Positions 53,452 to 63,365 of a stretch of DNA of 64,000 bases are shown piece after piece. Within the stretch, counting starts at the first letter, position 1; the number at the start of each line of letters is the position of its first letter. The notes under the pieces were generated by a model that saw only the letters and a list, made by a program, of their open reading frames with translations, was not told the origin of the DNA and searched no databases. The stretch is from Sporosarcina aquimarina (GTDB lineage: Bacteria; Bacillota; Bacilli; Bacillales_A; Planococcaceae): positions 62,001 to 126,000 of the forward strand of contig NZ_JAMBOM010000007.1 of the NCBI RefSeq assembly GCF_023715615.1. The letters run 5' to 3'. Made by a program: the position numbers and the translations under genes.

Positions 53452-54459
53452 TTATAGTCCTTTTTCGTTCATGAACAACGCAAGGTCGATACAACGTGCA
53501 GCATATCCTTGTTCGTTGTCGTACCAGCTAATCACTTTCACCATGTTGTCCCCAAGTACCATCGTTGACAGACCATCCACTGTAGAAGAAGCATGGTTGC
53601 CGTTATAGTCTTTTGAAACGAGTGGAAGGTCGCTGTAGAATAGGTACCCTTTTAGTTCGTTTTCAGATGCTTCTTTTAATGCACTGTTGACGTCTTCAAC
53701 AGTAACGTCTTTTTTCAATTCAGCAACGAAGTCAACAAGTGAAACGTTTGGTGTTGGAACACGTACAGCCATTCCATCCAATTTCCCTTTCAATTCAGGA
53801 ATTACTTTTGTTACAGCAGACGCTGCACCTGTAGTTGTTGGGATCATAGACTCTGCTGCAGCACGAGCACGACGGTAGTCTTCGTGTGGAAGGTCAAGAA
53901 TGCGCTGATCGTTTGTATAAGAGTGAATTGTTGTCATCATGCCACGTTCAACGCCGAACTTTTCGTTCAATACTTTAACGACTGGTGCTAAACAGTTTGT
54001 CGTACAGGATGCATTGGATACGTAGTGATCGGATGCTGCATCATATTCTTCTTCGTTTACACCCATAACAAGTGTTTTGACATCGCCTTTAGCAGGCGCG
54101 GACAAGATGACTTTTTTTGCACCAGCATCGATGTGTTTTTGTAAGCCTTTAGCATCGCGGAATACCCCAGTACTTTCAACAACGATATCGACGCCAAGGT
54201 CTTTCCATGGAAGGTTAGCTGGATCTTTTTCAGCATAGACACGAATCTTTTTACCGTTCACAATAATGTGGTTTTCATCGGATGTGATATCTGCATCCAG
54301 AATTCCGTGAACTGAATCATACTTTAACAAGTGTGCAAGCATTGGCGCATCCGTTAAGTCGTTTACTGCTACCACTTCAAGTTCTTCGTGTTCCAGTGTG
54401 TCTCGCATTACGATACGTCCAATACGTCCAAATCCGTTAATCGCCATTTTTACAGTCAT
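53452..54459 (-). CDS. gap: Glyceraldehyde-3-phosphate dehydrogenase (glycolytic, NAD)
   Basis: This 335-residue enzyme has NAD-binding INGFGRIGR at the N-terminus, catalytic C152 in NASCTTNCLAPV and the C-terminal signature WYDNEQGYAARC. The residue pattern after the second strand (VNDLTD) fits the NAD-specific glycolytic GapA type. The ATG giving MTVKMAING follows GGAGGG at 8 bp; an in-frame start five codons upstream is disfavoured. It is preceded by its repressor gene cggR, as in Bacillus. Confidence 0.98.
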   Translation of the reverse strand: MTVKMAINGFGRIGRIVMRDTLEHEELEVVAVNDLTDAPMLAHLLKYDSVHGILDADITSDENHIIVNGKKIRVYAEKDPANLPWKDLGVDIVVESTGVFRDAKGLQKHIDAGAKKVILSAPAKGDVKTLVMGVNEEEYDAASDHYVSNASCTTNCLAPVVKVLNEKFGVERGMMTTIHSYTNDQRILDLPHEDYRRARAAAESMIPTTTGAASAVTKVIPELKGKLDGMAVRVPTPNVSLVDFVAELKKDVTVEDVNSALKEASENELKGYLFYSDLPLVSKDYNGNHASSTVDGLSTMVLGDNMVKVISWYDNEQGYAARCIDLALFMNEKGL

Positions 54460-54547
54460 GTAAAATCCCTCCAAGTTTTAGTTGTTATATATAGAGATGG
54501 CATACTTTGGACATTTTCCAAAGCAGACCGTTTGTAAACAAGTTGTG

Positions 54548-55585
54548 TTAGTCGTTCGCTAGCAAATTCACGATTTCTCTTGCAGCGCCTTCATCCGTAA
54601 TGAGTACAGTTTGTTTTGTAGCTCCGCGCAAATACGAAAGAATCGCTTCTGCTTTTTCAGAACCTCCTGCTACTGCTAATACCAATGGAATGCGTTTTAG
54701 GTGATCGGTTTGAATCCCCACAGTTCGAAGGTGATGAACGATTTCACCGGCGTCATTAAAGTAATACCCGAAAGCTTCACCTTTTGCACTTCTCGAATCG
54801 AGTAACTGTTGTTCTTCTTCATCGGAATCTCTCATTGCCGCCATTTTTTTCGCATCGCCAATACCATGCAGCAAACAATCCGCTGTTTCATAGAGCTCAA
54901 GCATTTTCTGAGCGGTCGGTTCTCTTAGGAATATGGCATGTGCTTCCTCACTAAGAGATTCTGGATAATATAATGACTTATACGAAGCATTACACGTATG
55001 TGCAAATGTCGCAGCAATCACATTCGCTTGCTGTCCGATATTATCTCCAACTCCACCTCTAGCAGGGATGAATACGGTATCCTCAGCACCTGGGTAACAA
55101 CTCAAGTGTTTCGGAATAGCTGCCATTGTACTTCCACCTGTCACGGCCACGATACGTCCATTTCCAATGCGGTTTGCAAAAACAGATGCAGCTTCAGTTC
55201 CAAGTAATTCGTTGGAGCCACCTGGTTCAGAACTGTCCCCTTTTACAATGTGCACATCTTGAATGGAAAAATAACTTTTAATGCGCTTTGCAAGTACATT
55301 CTTGCCATATTGCAGCTCAACTAACGGACCAAGATGCTCCAACACACTATCTCCGTCAGCAGTGATGGTCGCTCCCTCTTTCGCAACACGAATAAGTTGC
55401 TGATCTCGAAGAGCTTCCACAACCGAGCGTGTTTCACGCTCAGACAATCCTGCAGTATCCGCCAGAGGTCGTCTTCCGATGGGTCCGGATGTTTTGATAA
55501 GTTTTAGCACAAGATAACGTTGTTGCAGGGTTGCCATCATTTCAGGTACTAACTTTTCCTGTGCTTCCACAATAACCGATTTCAG
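54548..55585 (-). CDS. cggR: Central glycolytic genes regulator CggR
   Basis: This SorC-type repressor of about 345 residues controls the gap operon and responds to fructose-1,6-bisphosphate. The N-terminal winged helix (about 15-85) contains IGRRPLADTAGLSERETRSVV. The sugar-phosphate-binding C-terminal domain has VTGGSTMAAIP and GRIVAV. The start is uncertain. The frame extends to 55654, but that part overlaps a CggR-like operator. GGAGGAGG at 55591-55600 points to a CTG at 55585; the next candidate is GTG at 55570, which would be too far away. It is first in the glycolytic operon. Confidence 0.92.
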   Translation of the reverse strand: MKSVIVEAQEKLVPEMMATLQQRYLVLKLIKTSGPIGRRPLADTAGLSERETRSVVEALRDQQLIRVAKEGATITADGDSVLEHLGPLVELQYGKNVLAKRIKSYFSIQDVHIVKGDSSEPGGSNELLGTEAASVFANRIGNGRIVAVTGGSTMAAIPKHLSCYPGAEDTVFIPARGGVGDNIGQQANVIAATFAHTCNASYKSLYYPESLSEEAHAIFLREPTAQKMLELYETADCLLHGIGDAKKMAAMRDSDEEEQQLLDSRSAKGEAFGYYFNDAGEIVHHLRTVGIQTDHLKRIPLVLAVAGGSEKAEAILSYLRGATKQTVLITDEGAAREIVNLLAND

Positions 55586-55607
55586 AAAGACTCCTCCTCC
55601 CTCAGTA

Positions 55608-55645
55608 GGACAACATTTGACCACGTTGGTTGTTTTTCGTCCCAC
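55608..55645 (-). promoter_or_regulatory. CggR-like operator in the cggR leader
   Basis: On the minus strand GTGGGACGAAAAACA and GTGGTCAAATGTTGTCC form two similar half-sites, recalling the Bacillus CggR operator (repeats of GGGAC...TGTCC). It is downstream of the promoter and upstream of the coding start. The match is by eye. Confidence 0.6.
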
Positions 55646-55678
55646 TTTAGTCAAAAAAATAGATTAACTAATAATGTA

Positions 55679-55707
55679 ACTATACATACTATTCCCGATA
55701 ATTTCAA
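55679..55707 (-). promoter_or_regulatory. Predicted sigma-A promoter of the cggR-gap operon
   Basis: On the minus strand -35 TTGAAA (55707-55702) and -10 TATAGT (55684-55679) are 17 bp apart. The start would be near 55672, upstream of the CggR-like operator. Confidence 0.75.
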
Positions 55708-55709
55708 AT

Positions 55710-55949
55710 TTAAACTCCCGATTCAAAAAGTAATGCAAGATCGACATAACTAATTACACCTGAACAAAGAACCGCATGATCTTTTTCGATTACAGGAATC
55801 ATGAACACGTACTGTTCGTGCTTCGCGTCATCTTCTTCAATATTCACAGTTGTCCATGTCAATGGATAGTCTTCTTGGATCAGTTCCATCATCTGTTCAG
55901 CTTCGTCACACAAAGAACAGCCAGGCTTGGTATAAAATAATACGTGCAT
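55710..55949 (-). CDS. Glutaredoxin-like protein
   Basis: This is a 79-residue thioredoxin-fold protein with the redox motif PGCSLC (C10 and C13) near its N-terminus in VLFYTKPGCSLCDEAEQMM. It has a cis-proline region (MIPVIEKD). GGAGGG lies 6 bp before the ATG; a longer in-frame start upstream lacks a ribosome-binding site and overlaps the terminator. It sits between a TPM-domain gene and cggR. It may reduce protein disulfides or act as a small-molecule thiol carrier; no partner is visible. Confidence 0.85.
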   Translation of the reverse strand: MHVLFYTKPGCSLCDEAEQMMELIQEDYPLTWTTVNIEEDDAKHEQYVFMIPVIEKDHAVLCSGVISYVDLALLFESGV

Positions 55950-55982
55950 AAGAATCCCTCCATTTAACATCAGTGTAAAATG

Positions 55983-56026
55983 AAAAAACGATCTACGCAA
56001 CACTAAGTGTTGTGCAGATCGGTTTT
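55983..56026. terminator. Terminator after the TPM-domain gene
   Basis: A long, nearly perfect stem (CGATCT...AACACT and AGTGTT...AGATCGG) has T tracts on both strands; it mainly ends the LemA/TPM unit on the minus strand. Confidence 0.88.
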
Positions 56027-56029
56027 AGC

Positions 56030-56833
56030 TTACCAGCTTCGGCCAGCGCCTCCGCCTCCGCCGGAACCACCACCGCCAAAGCCTCCAAATCCACCACCCG
56101 AACCGCCAGAGCCGCCTCCGCCTCCAAACGATCCTGGGAAGAAGACCATGCCGCCTCCGCGACGTCTACCACCGGATCCGCCAGAACCACCGGAACCACC
56201 ACCTCTTCCAGAGTTAAAGAAAATCTGGATGAGGATGAACCCGATGACGATGATTGGGACGATTGGGAACCCACCTTCATCGTCGTTGTTTCCATCATAC
56301 GTTGCGACTGGTAATTCAGATCCTTCTAGCCCGTATTCTTTTGCGATTTCGTTATAGAATGCTTTGTATGCTTCCATGATGGCTAAGTCTGGCTGTTCTG
56401 CTTTCAAATATGGAATCGAAACTTCATCGATAATTCGACCGACCTTTCCATCGGGTAAAGCGCCTTCTAGACCGTATCCAACTTCCAAACGAAACTCCCT
56501 TTTGTCTGATTCGTCCTTTTCAGTTGTTACGACTAGAAGTGCCCCATTGTCATCATCTTTGTTACCAAGTTGAAATTCGCGTAACTTATTTAAAGAATAT
56601 TCTTCAATGGGTCTTCCCTCTGTTGACGGTACAATCAATACTGCAAATTCAGCACCAGTAGCACTGTGTAGACGTGTTCCATAATCCCTTAGTTCTTGTA
56701 TTTGACTATCGGACAGAATACCCGATTCATCTTGCACTACATCCACTTTTGCGTGGACTACTGGTTGAACCATCGTCAACAAGACTAGAAGCATGCCAAG
56801 CAGGGCAAATGCTCGGACAGCTAACTTCCTCAT
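56030..56833 (-). CDS. TPM-domain membrane protein with glycine-rich tail
   Basis: This is a 267-residue exported/membrane protein. It has a signal-like hydrophobic start (about residues 7-28), then a TPM domain (about 35-150, VVDVQDESGILSDSQIQELRDYG-like opening and GNKDDDNGALLVV). A second membrane segment (about 190-207) and a C-terminal tail that is mostly glycine and serine, ending GAGRSW, complete it. The Gly-rich ending is typical of YgcG-type proteins. It overlaps lemA by one base (TAATG). TPM and LemA proteins often pair; their shared function is poorly known. Confidence 0.87.
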   Translation of the reverse strand: MRKLAVRAFALLGMLLVLLTMVQPVVHAKVDVVQDESGILSDSQIQELRDYGTRLHSATGAEFAVLIVPSTEGRPIEEYSLNKLREFQLGNKDDDNGALLVVTTEKDESDKREFRLEVGYGLEGALPDGKVGRIIDEVSIPYLKAEQPDLAIMEAYKAFYNEIAKEYGLEGSELPVATYDGNNDDEGGFPIVPIIVIGFILIQIFFNSGRGGGSGGSGGSGGRRRGGGMVFFPGSFGGGGGSGGSGGGFGGFGGGGSGGGGGAGRSW

Positions 56834-57408
56834 TACTCATCAGCCCCAAAGTCGACTTCAGGTGCTTTTTCTGCACCCGCTTCCGCTTTGAAATATTCCT
56901 TTTCGTCAAATCCGAAAACAGACGCAATGAGTTTGCCCGGGAAACGCTTCACTTGTTTGTTATACGAAGCGACCTCGCCATTGTAATCTTTCCGTGCTAC
57001 AGCAAGTCTGTTTTCAGTTCCAGCTAATTCATCCATCAACTGTCTGTAGTTTTCATTACTTTTCAGTTCTGGATAGTTCTCAACCACTACTAACAATCGA
57101 CTAAGTGCACCTGAAAGCTCAGAGTCCGCTGCAGCTTGTTCTTCAGGTCCGTTTGCACCAGCTAATTTCGAGCGCGCCTCTGTTACTTGACCAATGACTT
57201 CTTTCTCTTGTTTCGCAAATCCTTTTACTGTGTTCACTAAGTTGGGAATGAGATCCACTCTACGTTGCAGTTGCGTTTCAATTTGCGAATACGCTTGGTC
57301 TACGTTCTCTTCTGATGTTACAAATTTGTTGTAACTTGGTACTAAGATTAATGCTAGCACCACAATAATACCTACAATAACACCTATAGGTCCCAATAAC
57401 TTCTTCAA
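56833..57408 (-). CDS. lemA: LemA family protein
   Basis: This 191-residue protein has one N-terminal membrane helix (about residues 5-25) and then a helical bundle with the LemA signature YNKFVTSEENVDQAYSQIET, and RRVDLIPNLVNTVKGFA. The C-terminus continues with AVARKDYNGEVASYN and FPGKLIA. LemA proteins are membrane-anchored and of unclear function. It is first of a two-gene unit with the TPM-domain gene. GAGGAGGCGGGG lies upstream of the ATG. Confidence 0.92.
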   Translation of the reverse strand: MKKLLGPIGVIVGIIVVLALILVPSYNKFVTSEENVDQAYSQIETQLQRRVDLIPNLVNTVKGFAKQEKEVIGQVTEARSKLAGANGPEEQAAADSELSGALSRLLVVVENYPELKSNENYRQLMDELAGTENRLAVARKDYNGEVASYNKQVKRFPGKLIASVFGFDEKEYFKAEAGAEKAPEVDFGADE

Positions 57409-57531
57409 AATCCCCGCCTCCTCAATAATATCTTCGTTTCTACACTCCCAAAAGTTTACCCTGAAACATGGAAGCTCAAAACTTGCTAGTTATCCTATAT
57501 ACGCTCTTCAGTAGAAAAAGTTTCTTTCCAA

Positions 57532-57578
57532 ACAAAAAAACTCCTCCGACCGTATGTTTATCATACAATCGGGGGAGT
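57532..57578 (-). terminator. Terminator of the tRNA-Arg gene
   Basis: ACTCC-CCGA...GTATG pairs with CATAC...CGG-GGAGT, with a T run on the minus strand, 18 bp after the tRNA 3' end. Confidence 0.85.
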
Positions 57579-57595
57579 ATCTTAAAGCACCTATA

Positions 57596-57667
57596 TGCCC
57601 TCGGCGGGAGTCGAACCCACATTTCAAGCTTCGGAGGCTTGCGTGCTATCCATTGCACCACGAGGGC
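57596..57667 (-). tRNA. tRNA-Arg (anticodon CCG)
   Basis: A 72-nt cloverleaf: acceptor GCCCTCG/CGAGGGC, anticodon stem CAAGC/GCTTG with loop CTCCGAA (anticodon CCG, reading CGG), and T arm GTGGGTTCGACTCCCGC. CCA is not encoded. It lies between lemA and clpP. Confidence 0.95.
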
Positions 57668-57755
57668 TTAACATCATCTTCTGACTTTGCAGCGGACAAG
57701 TTATAGTATACTTGCTGCCCCATCTAAAAGCAACAAATATTTATAAAGCGTTATA

Positions 57756-57772
57756 TTTGACCTTAGTTGACC
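57756..57772 (+). promoter_or_regulatory. CtsR operator overlapping the clpP promoter
   Basis: TTTGACC-TTA-GTTGACC is the 7-3-7 tandem heptad of the CtsR repressor (RC form of GGTCAAA direct repeats). The first TTGACC can also serve as a -35, with -10 TATGAT at 57781-57786 (18-bp spacer). This implies heat-shock control of clpP. Confidence 0.85.
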
Positions 57773-57854
57773 ATACTATGTATGATAAAGTCATGGTTGA
57801 GCGGATGACCGCTTCAACATACGACATATTCAACAATTAAAGGGAGGAAATGAA

Positions 57855-58460
57855 ATGAACTTAATTCCTACAGTTATCGAGCAAACGAATCGTGGAGAGC
57901 GTGCGTATGATATTTACTCCCGCTTGCTAAAAGACCGTATTATCATGCTTGGAAGTGCAATTGACGACAACGTCGCAAACTCGATTGTCGCTCAATTACT
58001 ATTCCTAGAATCAGAAGATCCGGACAAAGATATCTCCATTTACATTAACAGCCCAGGCGGCAGTATTACTGCAGGTATGGCGATCTATGATACGATGCAA
58101 TACATTAAGCCGAACATCCAAACAATTTGTATCGGTATGGCAGCTTCAATGGGCTCGTTCCTACTTGCAGCTGGTACCAAAGGAAAACGCTATGCGCTTC
58201 CTAACGCTGAAGTAATGATTCACCAGCCACTTGGAGGGGCTCAAGGTCAAGCGACTGAAATTGAAATCGCTGCGAAGCACATCCTCTTCATCCGTGAAAA
58301 ATTAAATCAGATTCTTGCCGAGCGCACAGGTCAACCAATTGAAGTAATTGAGAAAGACACAGACCGCGATAACTTCATGACCGCAGAACGTGCAAAAGAA
58401 TATGGTTTAATTGACCACATCATTACACGTAGCGATATGAGAGAATCTGAAGGAAAATAA
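57855..58460 (+). CDS. clpP: ATP-dependent Clp protease proteolytic subunit
   Basis: This 201-residue serine protease forms the tetradecameric chamber used by ClpX, ClpC and ClpE. The triad is S98 in [11 protein letters not shown]123 in MIHQPLGG and D172 in [23 protein letters not shown] is the oxyanion/handle region. AAGGGAGG lies upstream of the ATG. A CtsR operator covers the promoter. It is monocistronic with a strong terminator. Confidence 0.98.
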   Translation: MNLIPTVIEQTNRGERAYDIYSRLLKDRIIMLGSAIDDNVANSIVAQLLFLESEDPDKDISIYINSPGGSITAGMAIYDTMQYIKPNIQTICIGMAASMGSFLLAAGTKGKRYALPNAEVMIHQPLGGAQGQATEIEIAAKHILFIREKLNQILAERTGQPIEVIEKDTDRDNFMTAERAKEYGLIDHIITRSDMRESEGK

Positions 58461-58478
58461 TTATAAGATTTACTAAGG

Positions 58479-58506
58479 CGTCCCGTAACTTGCGGGACGT
58501 TTTTTA
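58479..58506. terminator. Terminator between convergent clpP and crh
   Basis: A 7-bp GC-rich stem CGTCCCG/CGGGACG is followed by six T residues on the plus strand. Confidence 0.92.
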
Positions 58507-58507
58507 G

Positions 58508-58765
58508 TTAGCTTAGCCCTTGCACAAAAGCAGCTAGCGACTCTGCGGCTTGTTCTTCATCGATCCCCTCGGCAATCAATGTAACTGTGCTTCCTTGTGC
58601 TATTGCTAAACTCATAACGCCCATGATACTCTTGGCATTCACTTGGCGCTCATCTCTTTTGACGTATAAGTCAGAAGTGTATCGATTCGCTACTTGTACG
58701 AATAACGCTGCCTGTCGTGCTTGTAAGCCCGGCTTAATTTTTACTTCAGCGGTTTTCTCAATCAT
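58508..58765 (-). CDS. crh: Catabolite-repression HPr-like protein Crh
   Basis: This 85-residue HPr-fold protein has glutamine at position 15 (KPGLQARQAAL) in place of the PTS phosphohistidine. It keeps the regulatory serine S46 in VNAKSIMGVM, which HPr kinase phosphorylates. It can therefore act as a CcpA corepressor but not in sugar phosphotransfer. It is last in the yvcI-rapZ-yvcK-whiA-crh cluster, the same as in Bacillus. Confidence 0.95.
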   Translation of the reverse strand: MIEKTAEVKIKPGLQARQAALFVQVANRYTSDLYVKRDERQVNAKSIMGVMSLAIAQGSTVTLIAEGIDEEQAAESLAAFVQGLS

Positions 58766-58785
58766 TTTTCTAAACTCCTTTCACC

Positions 58786-59727
58786 TTAAGTAATTCCGCC
58801 GACTCGAACTTTTTCGGCAATCTCATCAATTTTACGTAGACGGTGATTGACACCCGATTTACTCACAGGGCCCCCTGAAACCATCTCTCCTAACTCTTTT
58901 AACGTAATATCCTGATACTCTACTCGTAAATGTGCAATTTCTTGCAGTCTTTCAGGCAATTGGTCTAAGCCGATTGTCGATTGGATTAGCTTAATATTCT
59001 CGACTTGGCGCTGAGCCGCACTAATCGTTTTATTAAGATTCGCTGTTTCACAGTTCACTAACCGATTGACACTGTTGCGCATATCGCGGACGATTCGGAT
59101 ATCCTCAAATCTCATGAGTGCAACATGTGCACCTATAATACTTAAAAAATCCGCAATTTTTTCTGCCTCTTTCAAGTACGCAACAAATCCTTTTTTCCGT
59201 TCAATCGATTTTGCATTCAGCTGATAGTCGTTCATGAGATCCACTAATGCATCCGAGTGTTCTGCATACATCGAAAAGACTTCCAGATGATAGGAAGACG
59301 TCTCGGGATTATTCACAGATCCCCCTGCCAGAAATGCTCCACGCAAATACGCCCGCTTGCAACAATCATTCGGAATAATCGATGGTGAAATGGATTGATT
59401 GGACTGGAACGTATTTGTCAGTATATCTAAATCATCAAGTAACTGACGTGCGCCTTCTCGGATTCTGCAAATGTAAACGTTATTCTTCTTTAATCGCATT
59501 TTGCGACGTACGAGTAGTTCAACCTTGAATTTATAGAGCTTTTTCAAGTTGGAATAGAGTCTTCTGGCAATGGCTGCATTCTCTGTTTGAACGTCTAAAC
59601 TAATCGTCTTATTAGAAAATGAGAGGACACCATTCATACGGATGAATGCAGCCACTTCTGCCTTTGTGCAGCAATCATCTGATTCGATTTGCGTCAATTC
59701 TTTTTTTGTTTCTGATGCGAAAGACAT
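58786..59727 (-). CDS. whiA: DNA-binding protein WhiA
   Basis: This 313-residue protein combines an N-terminal degenerate LAGLIDADG homing-endonuclease-like fold (about 1-215; [17 protein letters not shown]) with a C-terminal helix-turn-helix (about 225-305; [31 protein letters not shown]). In Bacillus it affects cell division and chromosome segregation; in Streptomyces it is a sporulation regulator. It lies 25 bp after yvcK and 20 bp before crh. Confidence 0.97.
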   Translation of the reverse strand: MSFASETKKELTQIESDDCCTKAEVAAFIRMNGVLSFSNKTISLDVQTENAAIARRLYSNLKKLYKFKVELLVRRKMRLKKNNVYICRIREGARQLLDDLDILTNTFQSNQSISPSIIPNDCCKRAYLRGAFLAGGSVNNPETSSYHLEVFSMYAEHSDALVDLMNDYQLNAKSIERKKGFVAYLKEAEKIADFLSIIGAHVALMRFEDIRIVRDMRNSVNRLVNCETANLNKTISAAQRQVENIKLIQSTIGLDQLPERLQEIAHLRVEYQDITLKELGEMVSGGPVSKSGVNHRLRKIDEIAEKVRVGGIT

Positions 59728-59752
59728 GAACTCTCCCCTTTCTCGGTGACGA

Positions 59753-60736
59753 TCACGTCTGTTTTGTTTTGGATTCGTCTGTTATGTAATTTACGAACCA
59801 ATCTGCTACTTTTTCTGCATCGTGCAACACTCTGTCATTTTCTGCGAGTGCAATGTCTTCTTGCCAAATTTCCGGAACTAGTTTTTGTAATTCTTCCAGA
59901 TCCCGTTCCACCGGCCAAGATGTGACGGTCTGTCCTGCTTCTGTTAAAAGCGGCATAATGTCCGTTTTATTCAGTAGTACAGCATCTAAAAACGGTTTTC
60001 CGACATGGTCATAAAGCGCAGCGACATGTTCAGAAGCCGTATATCGATAGGTTTCACCTTTTTGAGTTGTTAAGTTTCCAACATACACCTTGCTTGCTTC
60101 ACTTTTTAGGACGGCATCGCGGATGTCCTGTACAAGCAAAGACGGTAAAATACTTGTATACAAACTTCCAGGTCCAATGATGATTAAATCTGCCTGACGA
60201 ATTGCTTTCAACGTCTCTGGTAAAGGCTTGGCATCTTGAGGGGATAAGTAGACTTGACGAATTTTACGTGCGTACATTGGAATTTTAGATTCTCCCGTAA
60301 CAATTGTTCCGTCATCCAGCTCGGCATGCAACTTAATCCGTTGGTTAGCAGCTGGAAGTACTTTGCCTTTAATATTCAACACCTGGCCAGTTTTCTTTAC
60401 AGCGCTAGCAAAATCACCTGTAATATCTGTCATAGCGGCAAGCATCAAATTCCCAAGGGAATGCCCGTGAAGGTCATCTTGAGTTGTAAAACGGTACTGG
60501 AAAAGCTGCTCGATGAGTGGTTCAACATCTGAAAGCGCTGCCATCACCTTTCTGACATCACCGGGAGGCGGGATATCATATTGATCCAACAACCTCCCTG
60601 AACTTCCACCATCATCTGCAACTGTAACAACCGCAGTTAGATCGACTGGATACTTCTTTAACCCTCGAAGTAATGTCGACAAACCTGTACCGCCTCCAAA
60701 TACCACAACCTTTTTGCGGCTATTGGAAGTTGTCAT
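59753..60736 (-). CDS. yvcK: YvcK / gluconeogenesis factor (CofD-like)
   Basis: This 327-residue protein of the CofD/YvcK fold has opening motif [17 protein letters not shown] (about residues 10-27). [26 protein letters not shown] and [17 protein letters not shown] follow. It binds UDP-sugars by family and is needed for growth on gluconeogenic carbon sources and for normal cell shape. It begins 4 bp after rapZ, so the two are tightly coupled. Confidence 0.96.
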   Translation of the reverse strand: MTTSNSRKKVVVFGGGTGLSTLLRGLKKYPVDLTAVVTVADDGGSSGRLLDQYDIPPPGDVRKVMAALSDVEPLIEQLFQYRFTTQDDLHGHSLGNLMLAAMTDITGDFASAVKKTGQVLNIKGKVLPAANQRIKLHAELDDGTIVTGESKIPMYARKIRQVYLSPQDAKPLPETLKAIRQADLIIIGPGSLYTSILPSLLVQDIRDAVLKSEASKVYVGNLTTQKGETYRYTASEHVAALYDHVGKPFLDAVLLNKTDIMPLLTEAGQTVTSWPVERDLEELQKLVPEIWQEDIALAENDRVLHDAEKVADWFVNYITDESKTKQT

Positions 60737-60740
60737 AGCG

Positions 60741-61628
60741 TCAACCCTTTCTTTTCTCGATATGCTGATGTGTTACGTATGTTGTATAGTCATCTTTAAA
60801 CAGATTTCCAAAGTATTCCGCTAGTGTCACCGATCGGTGTTGCCCCCCTGTACAGCCAAACGCAACCACAACTTGTGATTTGCCTTCGTTCTTATATTGA
60901 GGGATTAAAAACTGAAATAGATCGGACAACTTAGTGATCAAGGTTTGCGTATCTTCCCATTTCAGAACGTACTCATACACGTCTTTGTCGAGCCCCGTCT
61001 GCGGACGCATCGATTCAATGTAATAAGGATTCGGTAAAAAACGAACGTCAAATACGACATCTGCGTCGATTGGCATCCCATGTTTAAATCCGAATGATAT
61101 AAAATTCAGTGTGAAATTTTCACCTTCCCCCACTGAGAACTCTGCAATGATTTTATCTCTAAGTTGCTTCGGTTTCATGCGTGATGTATTGAAGATGGAA
61201 CGCGCACGACCTTTTACATCACTTAAGAGACCGCGTTCTTTTTGAATACCTGTTAATGGCTGCCTTCCGTTTGCAAGCGGATGCGATCTTCTGGTTTCCT
61301 TATAGCGACTTACTAGTGTTTCGTCATCCGCCTCTAGAAATAGAATTCGAGTCGTTACATTTTCCATCCGAGTCAAATTATCAATCGCATCGAGTAGAGC
61401 ATTGAACAGTCCACCGCCACGAGTATCAATGACAGCAGCGATTTTCGATTTTTTATCCGCAGATTTTAACATCAGATCGAGGAAGGTCACAAGTAGTTCC
61501 GGGGGTAAATTATCGATGCAATAGTAGCCCATGTCTTCAAAACTTTGCATCGCTACGGACTTACCCGCACCCGACATCCCTGTAATAATGACAAGTTCGA
61601 GTTCTTCAGAATGTGCTTCAATCTCCAT
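60741..61628 (-). CDS. rapZ: RNase adapter protein / nucleotide-binding protein RapZ (YvcJ)
   Basis: This 295-residue protein has Walker A GMSGAGKS near the N-terminus, the central [11 protein letters not shown] and a C-terminal domain with [15 protein letters not shown], which binds glucosamine-6-phosphate-type ligands in enterics. The ATG giving [12 protein letters not shown] matches the Bacillus YvcJ length; GGAAGG lies about 11 bp upstream inside the end of the NUDIX gene. The longer in-frame extension overlaps that gene. In Bacillus its role is linked to competence and nucleotide hydrolysis. Confidence 0.95.
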   Translation of the reverse strand: MEIEAHSEELELVIITGMSGAGKSVAMQSFEDMGYYCIDNLPPELLVTFLDLMLKSADKKSKIAAVIDTRGGGLFNALLDAIDNLTRMENVTTRILFLEADDETLVSRYKETRRSHPLANGRQPLTGIQKERGLLSDVKGRARSIFNTSRMKPKQLRDKIIAEFSVGEGENFTLNFISFGFKHGMPIDADVVFDVRFLPNPYYIESMRPQTGLDKDVYEYVLKWEDTQTLITKLSDLFQFLIPQYKNEGKSQVVVAFGCTGGQHRSVTLAEYFGNLFKDDYTTYVTHQHIEKRKG

Positions 61629-61632
61629 CGGT

Positions 61633-62103
61633 TCAATCACCTTCCATAGACTTTTGAATTTTTTCGTCCAGAAGCTCAAAATCTTCCGTATACGTGAATG
61701 TCCCGTATTGAATACCAGGGCTTGAACTCGCAAATAACAAATTTGTTCGATCGCCTTCTGCCATTGGTAGTGTATTCAAGGCTTCCACCGGCTGCCATCC
61801 TAGTTCTCCCTCTATCGTCTGTGTGAGAGGAGTGCCTGTTAGATCATGCGCAACAAACGTATACAGCATCCATTCATTCACTACTTCCTCACCCTTACGT
61901 ATGACCATAGTGAACACACCTTTAAGATGAGGATCGACAGGTTTTGCCCCAGTCTCTTCTGTAAATTCACGTACAGCAGTCTCCAAAATGGACTCGCCTG
62001 CATCCATCTTTCCACCGGGAGCTACATACCACCCTCTACGCGGCTTTTTCAATAATAAGGTTTTCCCGTCTTTCACGACGAGTAGGTTTACAATTCTTTG
62101 CAT
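61633..62103 (-). CDS. yvcI: NUDIX hydrolase (YvcI type)
   Basis: This 156-residue hydrolase carries the full NUDIX box: [18 protein letters not shown] followed by TEETGA (about residues 31-54), which binds Mg and cleaves nucleoside diphosphates linked to another group. Substrate is not predictable; 8-oxo-dGTP-type and capped RNA activities occur in the family. It is the first gene of the rapZ-yvcK-whiA-crh cluster, 4 bp before rapZ. Confidence 0.93.
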   Translation of the reverse strand: MQRIVNLLVVKDGKTLLLKKPRRGWYVAPGGKMDAGESILETAVREFTEETGAKPVDPHLKGVFTMVIRKGEEVVNEWMLYTFVAHDLTGTPLTQTIEGELGWQPVEALNTLPMAEGDRTNLLFASSSPGIQYGTFTYTEDFELLDEKIQKSMEGD

Positions 62104-62167
62104 ATGCGTTCCTCACTTTTTTTATACACATAGTACTAAGTATAATCGATTTCGCAGGAAAACGACA

Positions 62168-62203
62168 CAAAAAGAAGCTGCCGGCATAGTTCGCTCCGAC
62201 AGC
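62168..62203 (-). terminator. Terminator of trxB
   Basis: On the minus strand GCTGTCGG pairs with CCGGCAGC (one wobble) and is followed by TTCTTTTTG. Confidence 0.82.
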
Positions 62204-62312
62204 GTAAAAGTTTATTTAAAAATAGGGGGTCAATCAACACTCTTAGTATATCCAATAAGTGTTTCAGGAACATTACGAAAATGTTAAAGTTGCGTTAAGG
62301 AAAAAATTCTCC

Positions 62313-63284
<972 letters not shown>

Positions 63285-63365
63285 CTACTTCTGTTCAAAT
63301 CGTATAAGGTTTCTGACTAACCATCAACTTTTCTGCCTGCTATACGTTTTCATTCCTAAAAGTGA

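Noticed and set aside
56007-56357. Proline-rich 116-residue protein on the plus strand
   Set aside because: Antisense shadow of the glycine-rich tail of the TPM-domain protein; the skewed codons create the long open frame.
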